From: Sialis fuliginosa
Taxonomy: Eukaryota; Arthropoda; Insecta; Megaloptera; Sialidae
Length of the DNA stretch: 64,000 bases
Direction: 5' to 3'
Assembly (NCBI GenBank): GCA_961205875.1
Contig: OY540810.1
Span: forward strand, 6,262,001 to 6,326,000
The notes under the pieces were generated by a model. It was not told where the DNA came from and did not search any database. It saw nothing but the letters and a program-made list of their open reading frames with translations. Of the stretch, positions 1-11,480 are shown piece after piece. The position numbers were made by a program, and so were the translations under genes. The stretch's first letter is position 1. The number at the start of each line of letters is the position of its first letter.

Positions 1-2528
1 ATTTACTTTGTAGCTTTATGTATCTTCTTTATTGTGTTAAAATTTTAACGTGATCGAATGAAAATTTCTGCTCCTGACGTATGTATGTCTTGTTAAATTA
101 ATTGAATATGTATTTATTCGAGTTTCAAAATGAAAACAAATGACACCGTTTTACAAAATTAAACAAAATTATTTATATAAAACTATTTATTTTTGCCGCT
201 TGGTGGCGCTAGGAGTATTACTATACTATTGAACGATGCGATATAGGTAGATACGTTAATCTTTACGATTTTAATCGATTATTGAATTGCAAAATTAAAT
301 GCGTTTACATAATATAGGAATACTATAGATGTTGTACAATGTACATTAGTATATTATTGAGGTAAAAAGCTAATGAAAAATGTTTTTCATTTTCATTGTT
401 TATTTTAAAGATATACAAAAAAAATAACGAAAAATAGTTTTATTTTGTCAATAGTTTCATTGAAAATTCATCACAAAGTTGATACATTTTATTGATAAAT
501 TAAAATTGGGTCACATATATTGAACGAGTTTTGATATAAAAAAAGAACATGCACAGATACTTCATATTATAGAATCAGGATAGATAAGTGGTTTTCTAAC
601 GTATTGTAAAAAATACTTCAACTTTGCGACGCGACGTAGGTACTTATGAAAAGATTAAACCGTTATTTCTATGACAAAATGTTAAGAGTACTTTTTAAAA
701 ATGATTTTGTCATTCAATAATAAATGAAAAATGAACGTACAGCTTTCCTGTAATAATAATTAAACAATGTTATTGAAAAACATTTTTCATTATCTTTCTA
801 CAGTTTCGTTATGTCTAGATAACACATTTACTTTAACGATTCGAAAGGTTATCCTTCGAATGGTAGATATAGGTACTAACTCCGTGGTGGAGGGGAACAA
901 TCGCCTCCCTACGCGCAATTCCAGGGAGTTTTCTAATAAATTTAAACAAAATATACACTCGTCAAAAAAATTAAAGGAACTTTTTACTTAATGTTACTTA
1001 ATATCATGACTTACAATTAGAATGTTTTCAAAAAGATCTTAGTATAAGTATTTACTTATTTTTTTCCATGTACATCTTAAAAAGTTACAGACGAATAAAG
1101 GTTGCGCCGAAAATTTTCATTTTTTTATAATCAGTAAGTAGGTATATACTTATATAAAAAATAAATCTTGGAATGACACGGACCACAAATTTTGTTTGGG
1201 CATTTAATGTTAAAAAATAAATAGAATTAAAAAAAATGTTATGATAATTTATAAAAAAATATATACATATTATTCTAAAATAAAAGTATTCGCACGAACG
1301 ATAGATTGGTGTAGAAAATAATTTTTTTTTCTAAATCCAAACTTATATTATTTAAAAAATATAGTTTTTTTGCAACCCTGTTTTATAATATACCTCATCA
1401 CATCTTTCATCCTTTTCTTTCTCTTGCGTTTCTCCGTTCTCTCCGTGCAGCTATCTATAGGTAAACATAAATCAAACAATTGCTTGTGACTTTGTGCGCG
1501 TATGCTAGAACTTATTAATTAAATTATACGAATGTTATTGTGTGATTAATGGTTTTAGACGCGTATCCGTTCACAAAGTGACATTATCACGTTCATATAT
1601 CGTTGCATATTTGTTTAATAATTTCAACGGTATTAAAGTTGTTCGTTCAGGAAAATTTGTTTATGGAAAATATATTATTTCTTTCAAACTTCACAAAACA
1701 AAATACCTACCTAATATAATAACTATCAGTTTATCTTTTGATATAATAATAATTATAATATGATTATTATATTTTCTAAATAGTTACCTTTATAATTGAT
1801 TTGGTTATTTTAAAAATGTGACAACTTTAGTTTACTAAAATAGGAGGAGCAGAAACTAATTTAACAGCTCTATTTTTGAAGAAAGATTTTTAATTATAAG
1901 TTAAAAAGATATAAAATTAAATAGATACCTACATTAAAAACTTTTTTTTAAATATAAGTGGTATCCATAATTTTTGGCAAGAAGATGACTTGTCTTCAAA
2001 ATGTGGAATGACTGAAGAACAACTTACCTAGTTTTGTATACTAAAATAAAATTTTTAAAAACTGTTTCTTAATAATTAGGAATAAAATAATCAAATAAAG
2101 ATTATTATTATCAATGCTAAATTCATTGTCTTCTGATATTTCATCTGACCATTCATAGAAATAATTATAAAAATGTGGTTAAGTTTTTTTAATGTAAATA
2201 AGGACCTTAAACCGATTCACTACATGAATCCGGAATAGCTAGAGGTTGACGACCCCTTTGTAAAGTCCGAGAGATATTCTGTTTTCCAAATGAATATTCA
2301 TGACTGATCCAGCGTATGACTACTTACTAATTGGCAGATAAATGTTGTATGGCCAATTTTTATCTTGAACTATGCATATTTAACCATTGCTTTATAAAAT
2401 GTCAAAACATATTTTTTTGGAAACTTGAAGATGACTCTTTACCAAAATGACTGACTGACTGAGAAATCCTCATTAATTCTACATGTCAATTTCCTAGTCT
2501 CTAGCAATGATATTAAATTATACCTACG
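1..2528. other. AT-rich intergenic DNA, no gene seen
   Basis: No supported exon. Short frames at 767-991 and 1542-1763 have composition like the background and match no family. Confidence 0.6.
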
Positions 2529-2536
2529 GTTAAAAT

Positions 2537-3345
2537 TAGAGATGGGTTTGATAGCGATATTTAGATAGCAGTGATCACAGAGAGCAGTTATCAGGAGCAG
2601 TGATATAATCAGTTTAGATCAAAATATATACGTAGATATGTTTTCGTATCACATTTAACAACATATTTTAATTTTATTCAAATTCGCGCCATAAAATTTT
2701 TGTTATTGTTATAAAATTCACTGTTTGGAATGGATAGAGAATTTGTGTGTCGGTATGTTTATCTTTGTTTGATGCATGGAAAATAGTTTAAATATGGGAA
2801 AATTAAAAAAAGTAATGTCTCTTTTTTGTCAAAAACAATATTTTTGATAAATAAATAAGCTTCAAAAAGTTAAAATCAATTTTTTTTATTGATTTATGTC
2901 CGGTATTATAAAGGAGCTTGCAAAATTTGAAAGCTTGCAAACACTTTCAAACGAGATATCAAACTAGATATGACAGGTCTCTTTGAGTTTTTAACAGATA
3001 GTTTCATGCGTAGTAAGTTGATTTTTACTGTTTTTACTCAAGATTAGTAAATACACTGTACTAAATTTACTTTACATACCTTTGTTTTTACTTCATATGC
3101 ATGAAAGTATCTATCACAAACTAATAAAACTGTCATATATGTTTGATACCCCATTTGAAAGTGCTTGCAAGCTTGCAAATTTGCAAGCTCCTTTATAATA
3201 CCGGACATCAATAGATAAAAAAAGTTAACTAAAGAGCAGGTATGTTAATGAAAACTAAGAACAGTGTAGTCTGCTCTCTGCCCATCAGTACAAAAATCAG
3301 TGTTCTTAATAGCAACTATTGCAGTATGTAGCAATCCCATCTCTA
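2537..3345. mobile_element. hAT-like non-autonomous element with 8-bp target duplication
   Basis: The ends read TAGAGATGGG at 2537 and its complement CCCATCTCTA at 3336-3345. The flanks GTTAAAAT (2529-2536) and GTTGAAAT (3346-3353) match at 7 of 8 bases. An 8-bp duplication and an A-G-A-G-A-T-G-G-G terminus are typical of hAT transposons. Short subterminal repeats (gcagtgatca, gcagttatca, gcagtgatat) lie inside the left end. No transposase is visible. A second inverted-repeat element is nested inside. Confidence 0.72.
2897..3207. mobile_element. Nested TGTCCGG inverted-repeat element
   Basis: The left end, TGTCCGGTATTATAAAGGAG followed by cttgcaaa, is mirrored at 3180-3207. The match continues inward for about 65 bp with few mismatches. 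Weaker inverted similarity (agttaa plus T-rich, tattgat) extends outside both ends, so the true element may run from about 2865 to 3235. It has no coding capacity. A diverged relative lies at 47618-47779. Confidence 0.65.
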
Positions 3346-3479
3346 GTTGAAATACTTGAATGAAACATATTTTAGATTACTGGTATTTATCTATTACCCG
3401 CACTTATAATCGAGTGAAACGCACTGTGTTGTCAAACATGTGAGATCGTAGTTTTACTGTTCCACACTTACACCTCCTA

Positions 3480-3560
3480 CCATGGTGTAATTAGCGTGCA
3501 GAGCAGCTGACGTCAACCTAATTATCGTCAACTTCTCATTAGCATCTCAACATCTGTAGG
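3480..3560. promoter_or_regulatory. Candidate enhancer-like cluster of binding motifs
   Basis: Within about 50 bp there are TAATTAG (3488), CAGCTG (3504-3509), a perfect CRE-type TGACGTCA (3508-3515), TAATTA (3519-3524), CATTAG, and two copies of CGTCAAC (3511 and 3526). Homeodomain, bHLH and CREB factors are known to bind such sites. The block is less AT-rich than its surroundings. Function is inference. Confidence 0.25.
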
Positions 3561-4558
3561 GCTCGTCGGTTTTTATACTTTTCTTTGCAATTATGTCCTG
3601 GTTCTATATTATAATTCTACATCGACAGGGGTGGAGAGCTATAAAATGGAGTGAACTTGTGTAATATTATAGAAAAAAGGTTGTAAAAGTGGATGTCTTT
3701 TAGAATAAAAAAGACTAATTTGCGTATATTGTTTTCTACGTTAGTGCTTCTCAACTAAAATTGTATTGTGGGCCGATAAATGATCTATAACTTTTTAGGG
3801 AACTGATAAATTTACATAATATTTGTTGTAGACATCATTTTCATGGATTTTTTTTAATAGAATAGTTATTATTGTTTATATATTTTCTGTCCATAGGAAA
3901 AAAAATCTAATAATTATAGAATTATCATAGAAGCGCCAACAATTGAATGTAGGATAAAAAAATGGAACTATTTAACCCGATTGCATCGAAACTTTAATAT
4001 TCAACAAACTGACTTTCAGTTCTGAAAAGTAAGTGTTCTTAGGATGCCATTTTTTAGGAGCCACCAGCCCATGAATAAGTGTCTCTTTCCTGAAACACAC
4101 TAGGGCGATTTCCCTTCCCACCAAAGAGTCCACGTATAGTGATTTACTGGCTGTGTACATAGCTATAAAGGCCAAAAAGAAGAGAGAAAAAATAACGCTT
4201 TTTTAAAAATTATTTGCTTTGTATATAGAAATACACAAAAATAAAAACACAAAACTTTCAAACAATTTTAGTTTGGATGAAGATTAGCATGAGGAACTAT
4301 GGTCTACATTGTTGTTATGTGTTATTATTTTAGTTTCCAATAATAATTTGAAAATATGATATAACTAAGGTATGGCCAATAGGTTGATCGTGACAAATTT
4401 TAAGTAAAAATTCTGCATTTTAAAATGAATAAACAACATTCTTCTATAAGTATTTTTAATAATGATAAACGAACTTAAGAGGATGGTGGATCATCTATCA
4501 TTTTGAAGAAAGAAGTAGGGCACATCGTAAACGTATAGTTAGTTGATTGCCTCTGGTC

Positions 4559-4750
4559 TAGAGATACTCATAGTAAGAGTTCTGATAGCCTCAATCGATT
4601 TCTGATTGTTTGTAGTAACCAAGTATCGCTTACAGTCTTATGTTCTGGTTTTATAAATCAATATCATTAAATGAATTTTTGATTCAATCGAGAAATTACC
4701 GGTTGGGCTAAAAATGACGACGCTATATAACTCTTAGTTGAGTATCTCTA
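4559..4750. mobile_element. Small hAT-like MITE
   Basis: A 192-bp element with ends TAGAGATACTCA at 4559 and TGAGTATCTCTA ending at 4750; the inverted similarity continues inward (aagagtt). The flanks CTCTGGTC (4551-4558) and CTCTGATC (4751-4758) match at 7 of 8 bases, the hAT duplication length. No coding. Confidence 0.7.
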
Positions 4751-5365
4751 CTCTGATCTAATTGTAATTCTTATAGTGAATAAATTTATGATATACAAAT
4801 AATTATAATTAAGTTTAAAAAATGTAAATATTAAGAATCATGTTTTGATGTACATTTCAGCAAAACAGTGAGATTGACTGTTTATATATTTAACATTTTA
4901 AAACATGTTATTCTTTTACTAAATTTAAAAAAAAGTTCACACAGCCCTAGAAAAGAAACAGAAGCGTTAAATGTTCCGCGCAGTCCCCTTTTGAAAACGT
5001 CAGCTTCTTTTATCAGAATTGTGGCATCGTACAAAATGCCTACGTAAACTTATAACAGGGATTATAATTTTAATAATTAATGATTCGTTTAGAAATTTAA
5101 TTAGTGGATTCAGTTAAGTTCTCATATTAAGTTACGTAATAATATTAAAATATTGCATGTAATATTTCCTATACAATTTTTTTTCGTAATAAAATATTCA
5201 GTTGTGTATGAAAAAATAAGTTTCTTGTGTGTATTTTACAGAAATTATTATTATACTATTACTTATGTTAATAATGAACTAGTCTTAAAGTATAATGAAT
5301 CAAATCGATGAGTTGGTAGGTACTTAGATATCATTTTATGAATCAAAAATGTATTTATCTTATCA

Positions 5366-6142
5366 AGAGTGGGGTAGTTACGAATACCTAAAGGAGATAT
5401 CAAATAAATTAACACCTGAATAAAAAAGCAATATATGTATTGTATATTATTATTAAATAATTTATTAGTTATACATTTTTAGTATTAATTTCAATAAAAT
5501 ATAAAAACAAAATTAAAATTAAAGAAAAATCAAAACCCTACGTGTTCGCAGCAAAAGCCCCAGGCTGTGGTTTGACCACTGGTATAACATACTTATCATG
5601 TGCTTATAAATTGCACTTGAAGTTCATTACCTAGTCTTCAACAGGAGGATTTTGATATTTTTCATTATAAGAACAAAAATAGTTATTTTCTTTAAAATGA
5701 CTGCGATTCCTCGCCCTTTTTTCAGTTGTAGTTTTTATCAGTATTTTTTTACAACGTTTGGAATTACCCCATTTAATTTGTTTGTCATTACCCCACGAGC
5801 TTGGAAAAAATAAACATAATTTTTTTTCAGGTTAGAATCATATAATAAACAATACGGGTGACAACAGATATTGTTTGATCGAGGTTTATTTGGGCATAAC
5901 TTAATCACATTGATATTAATTAGATATTAGTTGTTAGATGGCTTTTATTTTAATAAAAAATTAGATGAAATATGATATAAAAATGGAACTAAGCTTAATT
6001 TGTACTGTGAGCGTGATCTACTAGACGTAGGCTTAAAAATCGATAAATGCAGACAGAACATAAGCTTTCCTCTTCTAACATACTGAAATCAATGAATTTG
6101 CGATTACCCCGCATTTGTGATAACCCCACTCTCCCCTACCTA
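5366..6142. mobile_element. GTGGGGTA-ended repeat element
   Basis: The left end (agtggggtagttacgaatac then ctaaaggagatatcaaataa) is mirrored imperfectly at the right end (ataaccccactctcccctac then ctaagttttaattaaattat). Further ttaccccac motifs lie at 5765-5800. The left 250 bp has a clear homologue in the same orientation at 33425-33735. No coding region is seen. Confidence 0.5.
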
Positions 6143-6604
6143 AGTTTTAATTAAATTATCTCCTATAAAAATAATAGCAAAACCGAGTTGTGATAATGAA
6201 CAAATATAATGTCCGAATAAATTATGTCCATTTATTAACAGAAAAAAAGTATAACAAAATATAGTTTGACTGTTTAGTATGTATGCCTTCACTTGGTCAA
6301 AGCTTTGTTGTCACGTTTGCGCAAAAAGTTTCAACGAGAAAACATGTTTTTTTTTGTCCGTCTCCACGGAGATAATGTGTGTGAGGAGCTGGATTTACTT
6401 AGTTTTTCTTCACACCGTAACTTTTATAAAAAGAATACGTTATAAGCGGCGGACGTGCGAAAATTAGAGTCAATTACATTTGATGTAAGAAATATTGTGA
6501 GTGAATTTTCTCACTGACATAATTTTTTCTTTGATTGACGAATATCTCTGACCGTTATTTGGATTATTTGTATTCTTTTTTTAATGAATATGATTTAATT
6601 AACA

Positions 6605-6850
6605 TTATCTAAGACGAGAGTAAAGTTAATCTCGTCTCGAATTATACAATTGACAGTCTCGTTTCAACTAGTCTCGTGAAAATCGTAGACTCTCATCTCG
6701 GTCTAGTCTCGTAAAAAATAGGCCGATTTCGTCTCATTCTCATCACGTACGAGAGAGACGAAAGATCGAAACCGAGAAAAGTTTCGGTTTTGTATGATTT
6801 TTTTATAAAAAATCGATACCGAGACGAGACAGAAAAGTTTCATCTCCTAC
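6605..6850. repeat. GAGACGAGA-type repeat, copy 1
   Basis: Dense repeats of tctcgtctcg / cgagacgagac and cgaaaccgagaaaagtttc. The right edge reads gacagaaaagtttcatctcc, the complement of the left edge of the related block at 50735 (gagatgaaacttttc). It looks like a degraded inverted-repeat transposon; related fragments lie at 46857-47125 and 50732-50830. Confidence 0.45.
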
Positions 6851-9800
6851 TTCTAAATAGTTACTGAGGTTCCCATGCTATCTGGAACATCCGGTAGGGG
6901 AAAGTATGGTATATTGGACCACCCTAGTTTTCTGATTTCTTAAATGGCAACACCGTGCGATAGGCGCCTAACTTTATTGCATATCGGCTATATTGTTTTC
7001 CTTGACATGTTGAATGTTAGTGTTTTGTTTCCGCAAATGTAAATATAAGATTTTTGATGTAGTTTTGAGTGATTCGTGCTAAGGATGTAGTTAGTACAAA
7101 GGTAAGCATACAGCGTTTTTAATTTATAGTTTGCAGCAGCAATTTATCAACAATTAACTGTCATGAATTAATTGGCGGCTTTGATAGGCTATACTTTTGT
7201 TAGGTTTTTTATTCTCACTTTTTACATTGTTGGTTAAAATGGACCGCACATAGTTGCCATAGCTGAAATCATGAAACTTATACCAATAATTCTGACATAT
7301 GTGATGAGACTAACTTCTTATAGTTTCTTGTTTTAATACTTATGATAAATAATTGTTTGATAGTCTGTAATTCATAAATATATATTATGTTTTGTTTACA
7401 GGTGTATTTTAGTTTCCAAATTAGCAGCCCCGTGGTTCAATTTACTGTACCGGTTGGCTAAATTGAAAGCTTGCTATTACTTTTCTTTTAATACATTTTC
7501 TGACGTTTACGCAATTAAGCTGTTATTATTAGATATATCAAATATATCGTTATAATTTAATTGCCAAAAAAAATTAAATTTAATAATTAATTAACACTGT
7601 TATAATAACAATAATAATTAAACAATGCGGTATGCGTATTCAATGAAAATGTAAAACAATTCCTTTTTTATGACGGTCAAAAATATAAGAAGGTTTAAAG
7701 AGAAAACTTTTTATTACATTTCCGATTCAACACATAATAAATTACATTTCAGAGTCTGTTTTATTAATCTTTCTTTTTATATATTCGTTACTCGAAAGAA
7801 TAGTGCTATAACTGTATAAAATTTAATTTCGTTGTTATTAAACTGTCTAAAAAAACTTGAAAGCTTTACCATAACAAAAACGTCCGTACTAGCGATTAAT
7901 AAAAAGCTGTTCTATAGCTTACTAAAAGCACATTGTACGTAAATAGTATGTTTTTTGTGAAAAATGACAATTAGAATATTTCAAACAAAACGATATATTA
8001 CCTACTTGTAAAATTACCTACATGACTTTATTATACATATAATCTTATTTTATGTCATTATGTGACATATTTGTTACTTTACAATATAATTAGAAAATAA
8101 ATTTCAAAAAGTTACTGTGAAAATAAAATAAGCAGATGTGAACACCTGTTTTATGCAATTATTTTAAATTTTATAGTCTTCTTAAAATATAGATTTGAAT
8201 ATTTTACAAAACTATTTTTACGTGTGTTTAAATATACAAAAATCAATCATTGCCAAGCATTGCCAATATAAACAAATTTATAGAAAAATAAAACAGAAAT
8301 GATCTACAAATATTGTATGTGTATATGAATTTTTCAAGTACCTACTTTACATACATATTATTATTAACAAATAAATACGACCACATGGTCATTTTAGCAA
8401 ATATTCTACCTACAAGCCCTGTCTGATGCGAATCCTTGTCTGTATCTGTTACCAATGACGCAAGAAGCGAATATTCTATTTGACAAGAATCTGTTTCCGA
8501 GGTAACGCGCGTATCAGATATTTTGCTATTCCGAGTGGGAAATTGACCATGATCGCATACAGAGGAAATTGATTCTTTTATCTGAGAAGGTACAAGATAA
8601 ATATACTGAACATCAAGTAATACTACATGGAAGGGAGGGCTAAATGGTTTGTATAAACAGCGTTATATGGTTGACGTTTACTGTAAACACATTTTTCAAA
8701 TCTTATTAATTTTTTAAGACCAAATTTAAAAAAAACTTAATTCGTAGTTTCTCATTCTTTAACGCACGCGACGAAGCAAAAAGAAGGGTTAAGTGGTTGG
8801 CCCTATTTGTATGTTTATATCTTTGTTTCCTGATATCTCACGAATTACTGTATTTGCCTATTTTAATGAAACAAACTTTATATGATTCTTTGAAGTAGCT
8901 ATATTATAGGGTAACTATTGGATTACCAAAAAACAAAAAAAAATGACTAAAAATTATTACCTGTAATTTGGTATTTTTTCCCGGTAAATTTGGTAAATCA
9001 TATATAGTAATTTACAAAATAAAATCTTAAATTATTTTTTATATACATGCACATCTGCAGTTCTGAAGAAAAAAAATTTAAAAAAGTAATTTCATTTCAA
9101 TTTTATCGAATTATTGGTAAAAAAAATTCGGTAAATTTACAATCCCAAGTGACTTTGGATACATTTACAAATTAATTGTAAAAAGGTTTAATGGAAACTA
9201 AAATAAAACCGTCTAAAAAATAAAACTTATAAAATTTAGACTAGGACACGCGAGAAAGGCACACTTGATATCAAATAAAAAAGTAACTAAATGGTTTGAG
9301 TCACAAATTAATTCAAAAATATTGGAAAAAGCGTACGGATTATAATAAACCGGAGTCGCAGTAGCAGGCTCATAGAAAAATACTACAATATTGCAAATAA
9401 AACAGCTTCAAAATTTAGTTTATGCTCATCAAAATTTAATTCAATTAATAAATTCGAGCGGTAAGCGTAGGCATTAAAGGAGAAGCTTAAAATTGTAGAT
9501 TGAGACTACGGTTGTTACATTTTAATTTTTACGCTTTTCTCTATACTTTTAAAACAATTCATTAAATACTCTTTTATATAATATAGTAAATAGGTAGTCT
9601 TTACTAACATATTAAATAAAAAAATTACATTTAATAACACAATATACAAACGTTTCTAAAAGAGGTAGTTTTTCACATGCTTTTATATATGTATTATTAT
9701 TATTAATTAATTTGTACAAATAAAGCGGAATTTTTTTTTTAAATAAGTTTTTGCACATGATATTGTTGTAAAATAAACATATGTTATGTATCTTGTTCAA

Positions 9801-10342
9801 ATAACTGTATATTTATGTATTATAATTAGTTAAACATTTCATTATTGTTATAAAGTAATGAAAGAAAATTCTTTGAAACATTCGTTAAATTAATTTGCAA
9901 TATTGATTGGGGATTATAAATTAATTAAAAATAAACACTGCAACTTTTCCGTCGCACTTTGTGAAATGAAAATTTAATTTTAAATTTGCAAAAATGAAAG
10001 TAATCAATTCTATCCGAATATTTGAAAAGTTATTGAATTAAATATGGAATGTAAATTTAATATTCTACAGTTTGTAATACGTAAATATATGCTGCATACA
10101 TAATTCAAATATGTATTTTTAATCATATTATTATTTATTCAGTTATTGATTTATGTTAATTTATTTTACTGTTGAAAATCGCAATTACATGCACTTATTA
10201 TAATAAAAAAAAATGAATGAATGAAAAATAATTTTTATATAAACATTCTTATATTACTAGTAATTTTGAACAAATAGTATATTTTCCGTCTTATAAATAA
10301 AATAAAATAATAAAAAATAAATTGTTTTACTGGATTGAATAT
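6851..10342. other. Intergenic DNA with minor signals
   Basis: No gene. An intron-like pair of sites (donor agtacaaag|gtaagc at 7101, acceptor ttgtttacag at 7401) flanks non-coding sequence. A GC-richer pocket at 8400-8600 has GATA-type sites (ttatctg 8579, agataa 8594, tatcagata 8512). The rest is low complexity. Confidence 0.5.
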
Positions 10343-10345
10343 TTA

Positions 10346-10535
10346 GGGTCGATACAGATTATCGTGCCGGTCTTGTTTCGGTCTCGCTCCAGTCTGTATC
10401 GGAACGTAATTGAACGGAGGCCGGCACGATACCTGTAGTGTGAATGATTTCATTGTTTATTGTATATTTATATTTCATTGGAGCCAGACTGGACCAAGAC
10501 CGGACCGGGACCGGTACGATAGTCAGGATCGACCC
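10346..10535. mobile_element. PIF/Harbinger-like MITE with TTA duplication
   Basis: A 190-bp element with ends GGGTCGATACAGATTATCGT and the complement of GGGTCGATCCTGACTATCGT, followed inward by ccggtc repeats. TTA stands immediately outside both ends (10343-10345 and 10536-10538). A TWA duplication with G-rich ends is the PIF/Harbinger pattern. Frame 10410-10622 is a by-product. Confidence 0.65.
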
Positions 10536-10997
10536 TTAACATATTTCAGCCATGCTGTGTCAAATCTTAGGGGTCAAAATATATTATGGCTTATTTTAAG
10601 AAAAACTATTACAAAAGAATGAAAAACCAAAATTGGTGTTATTTTTTATATCTCGTCCTACTAATGTAGAACCTCAATTTGGATATTTATGTCTTACTAG
10701 CACAGACAAATAATGCTAATTTGGATTTTCACTAAACGAAATGTTCAATTATCAAAAATTTTCAATATTAGAACTTGTCCAACTTACCTTTTAGTAGGAT
10801 ATAAACACATGGGCGGTATTTTTTTATAATTTAGCTATTTTCCAATAAATATTGATTGTTATTTCGTTATTTATTCGAACAAAGTAAGTGTGTATTTATC
10901 TTAACCCCCGGGGAAAAGAATCTAAATGTGACCAAAAAAACAATGTGTTAAGATGTTATGTAAATTCATAAACATAGTTATATTTTCGATCAATTTT

Positions 10998-11480
10998 AAG
11001 CCTGGCGCACACAGTGCTTCTTTCTTTGCTGGATTACTTGCTTGATTGTCATGTTGGTTATGCGGTTTCAAGTTGTGAAGGCAACGGTACCATTCTCGGT
11101 TTCACACAGTGCAGAGTTTCTTTTTAGTGTAGTTGTCAATAATTGGTCAATAATCAAAGATGATTGCAGATGTATTATCACTGTACAAATTCCTAAATTC
11201 ACAAAAAATAACACAAAACAAGCGCGATGTACCTATTAGCCTAGCCTACTAGGATTGACAATTGTCAATTCTCGATTTTGATTAGTTCATCGTTTTTTTA
11301 AGCATGAAAACATACACAGAATATAACACGCAGACTATCATTGAAATCCTGCAGAGTGGCTAGCACCGTTACATGTACGTTTGTCCGTCATTTTCATGCA
11401 TAACTCCTTGCACCACTGCCATTACGACGCCAAGTAAGCTATCTTGTAAAAAAACAAGCAGCGTGTGCGTCGGTCATTAG
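10998..11480. mobile_element. Possible inverted-repeat element with gcgcacac ends
   Basis: taagcctggcgcacacagtg at 10998 is imperfectly mirrored by aacaagcagcgtgtgcgtcg at 11453 and after. A further cacacagtgcag lies at 11102. Similarity is modest and no duplication is clear. Confidence 0.35.

Noticed and set aside
7101-7401. Intron-like donor and acceptor pair
   Set aside because: The flanking sequence is non-coding and part of a repeat-like stretch; kept only as a remark in the region entry.
11303-11317. An HExxH-like reading (cat gaa aac ata cac)
   Set aside because: A stop follows three codons later and no aminopeptidase context (WFGN, distant E) is present.
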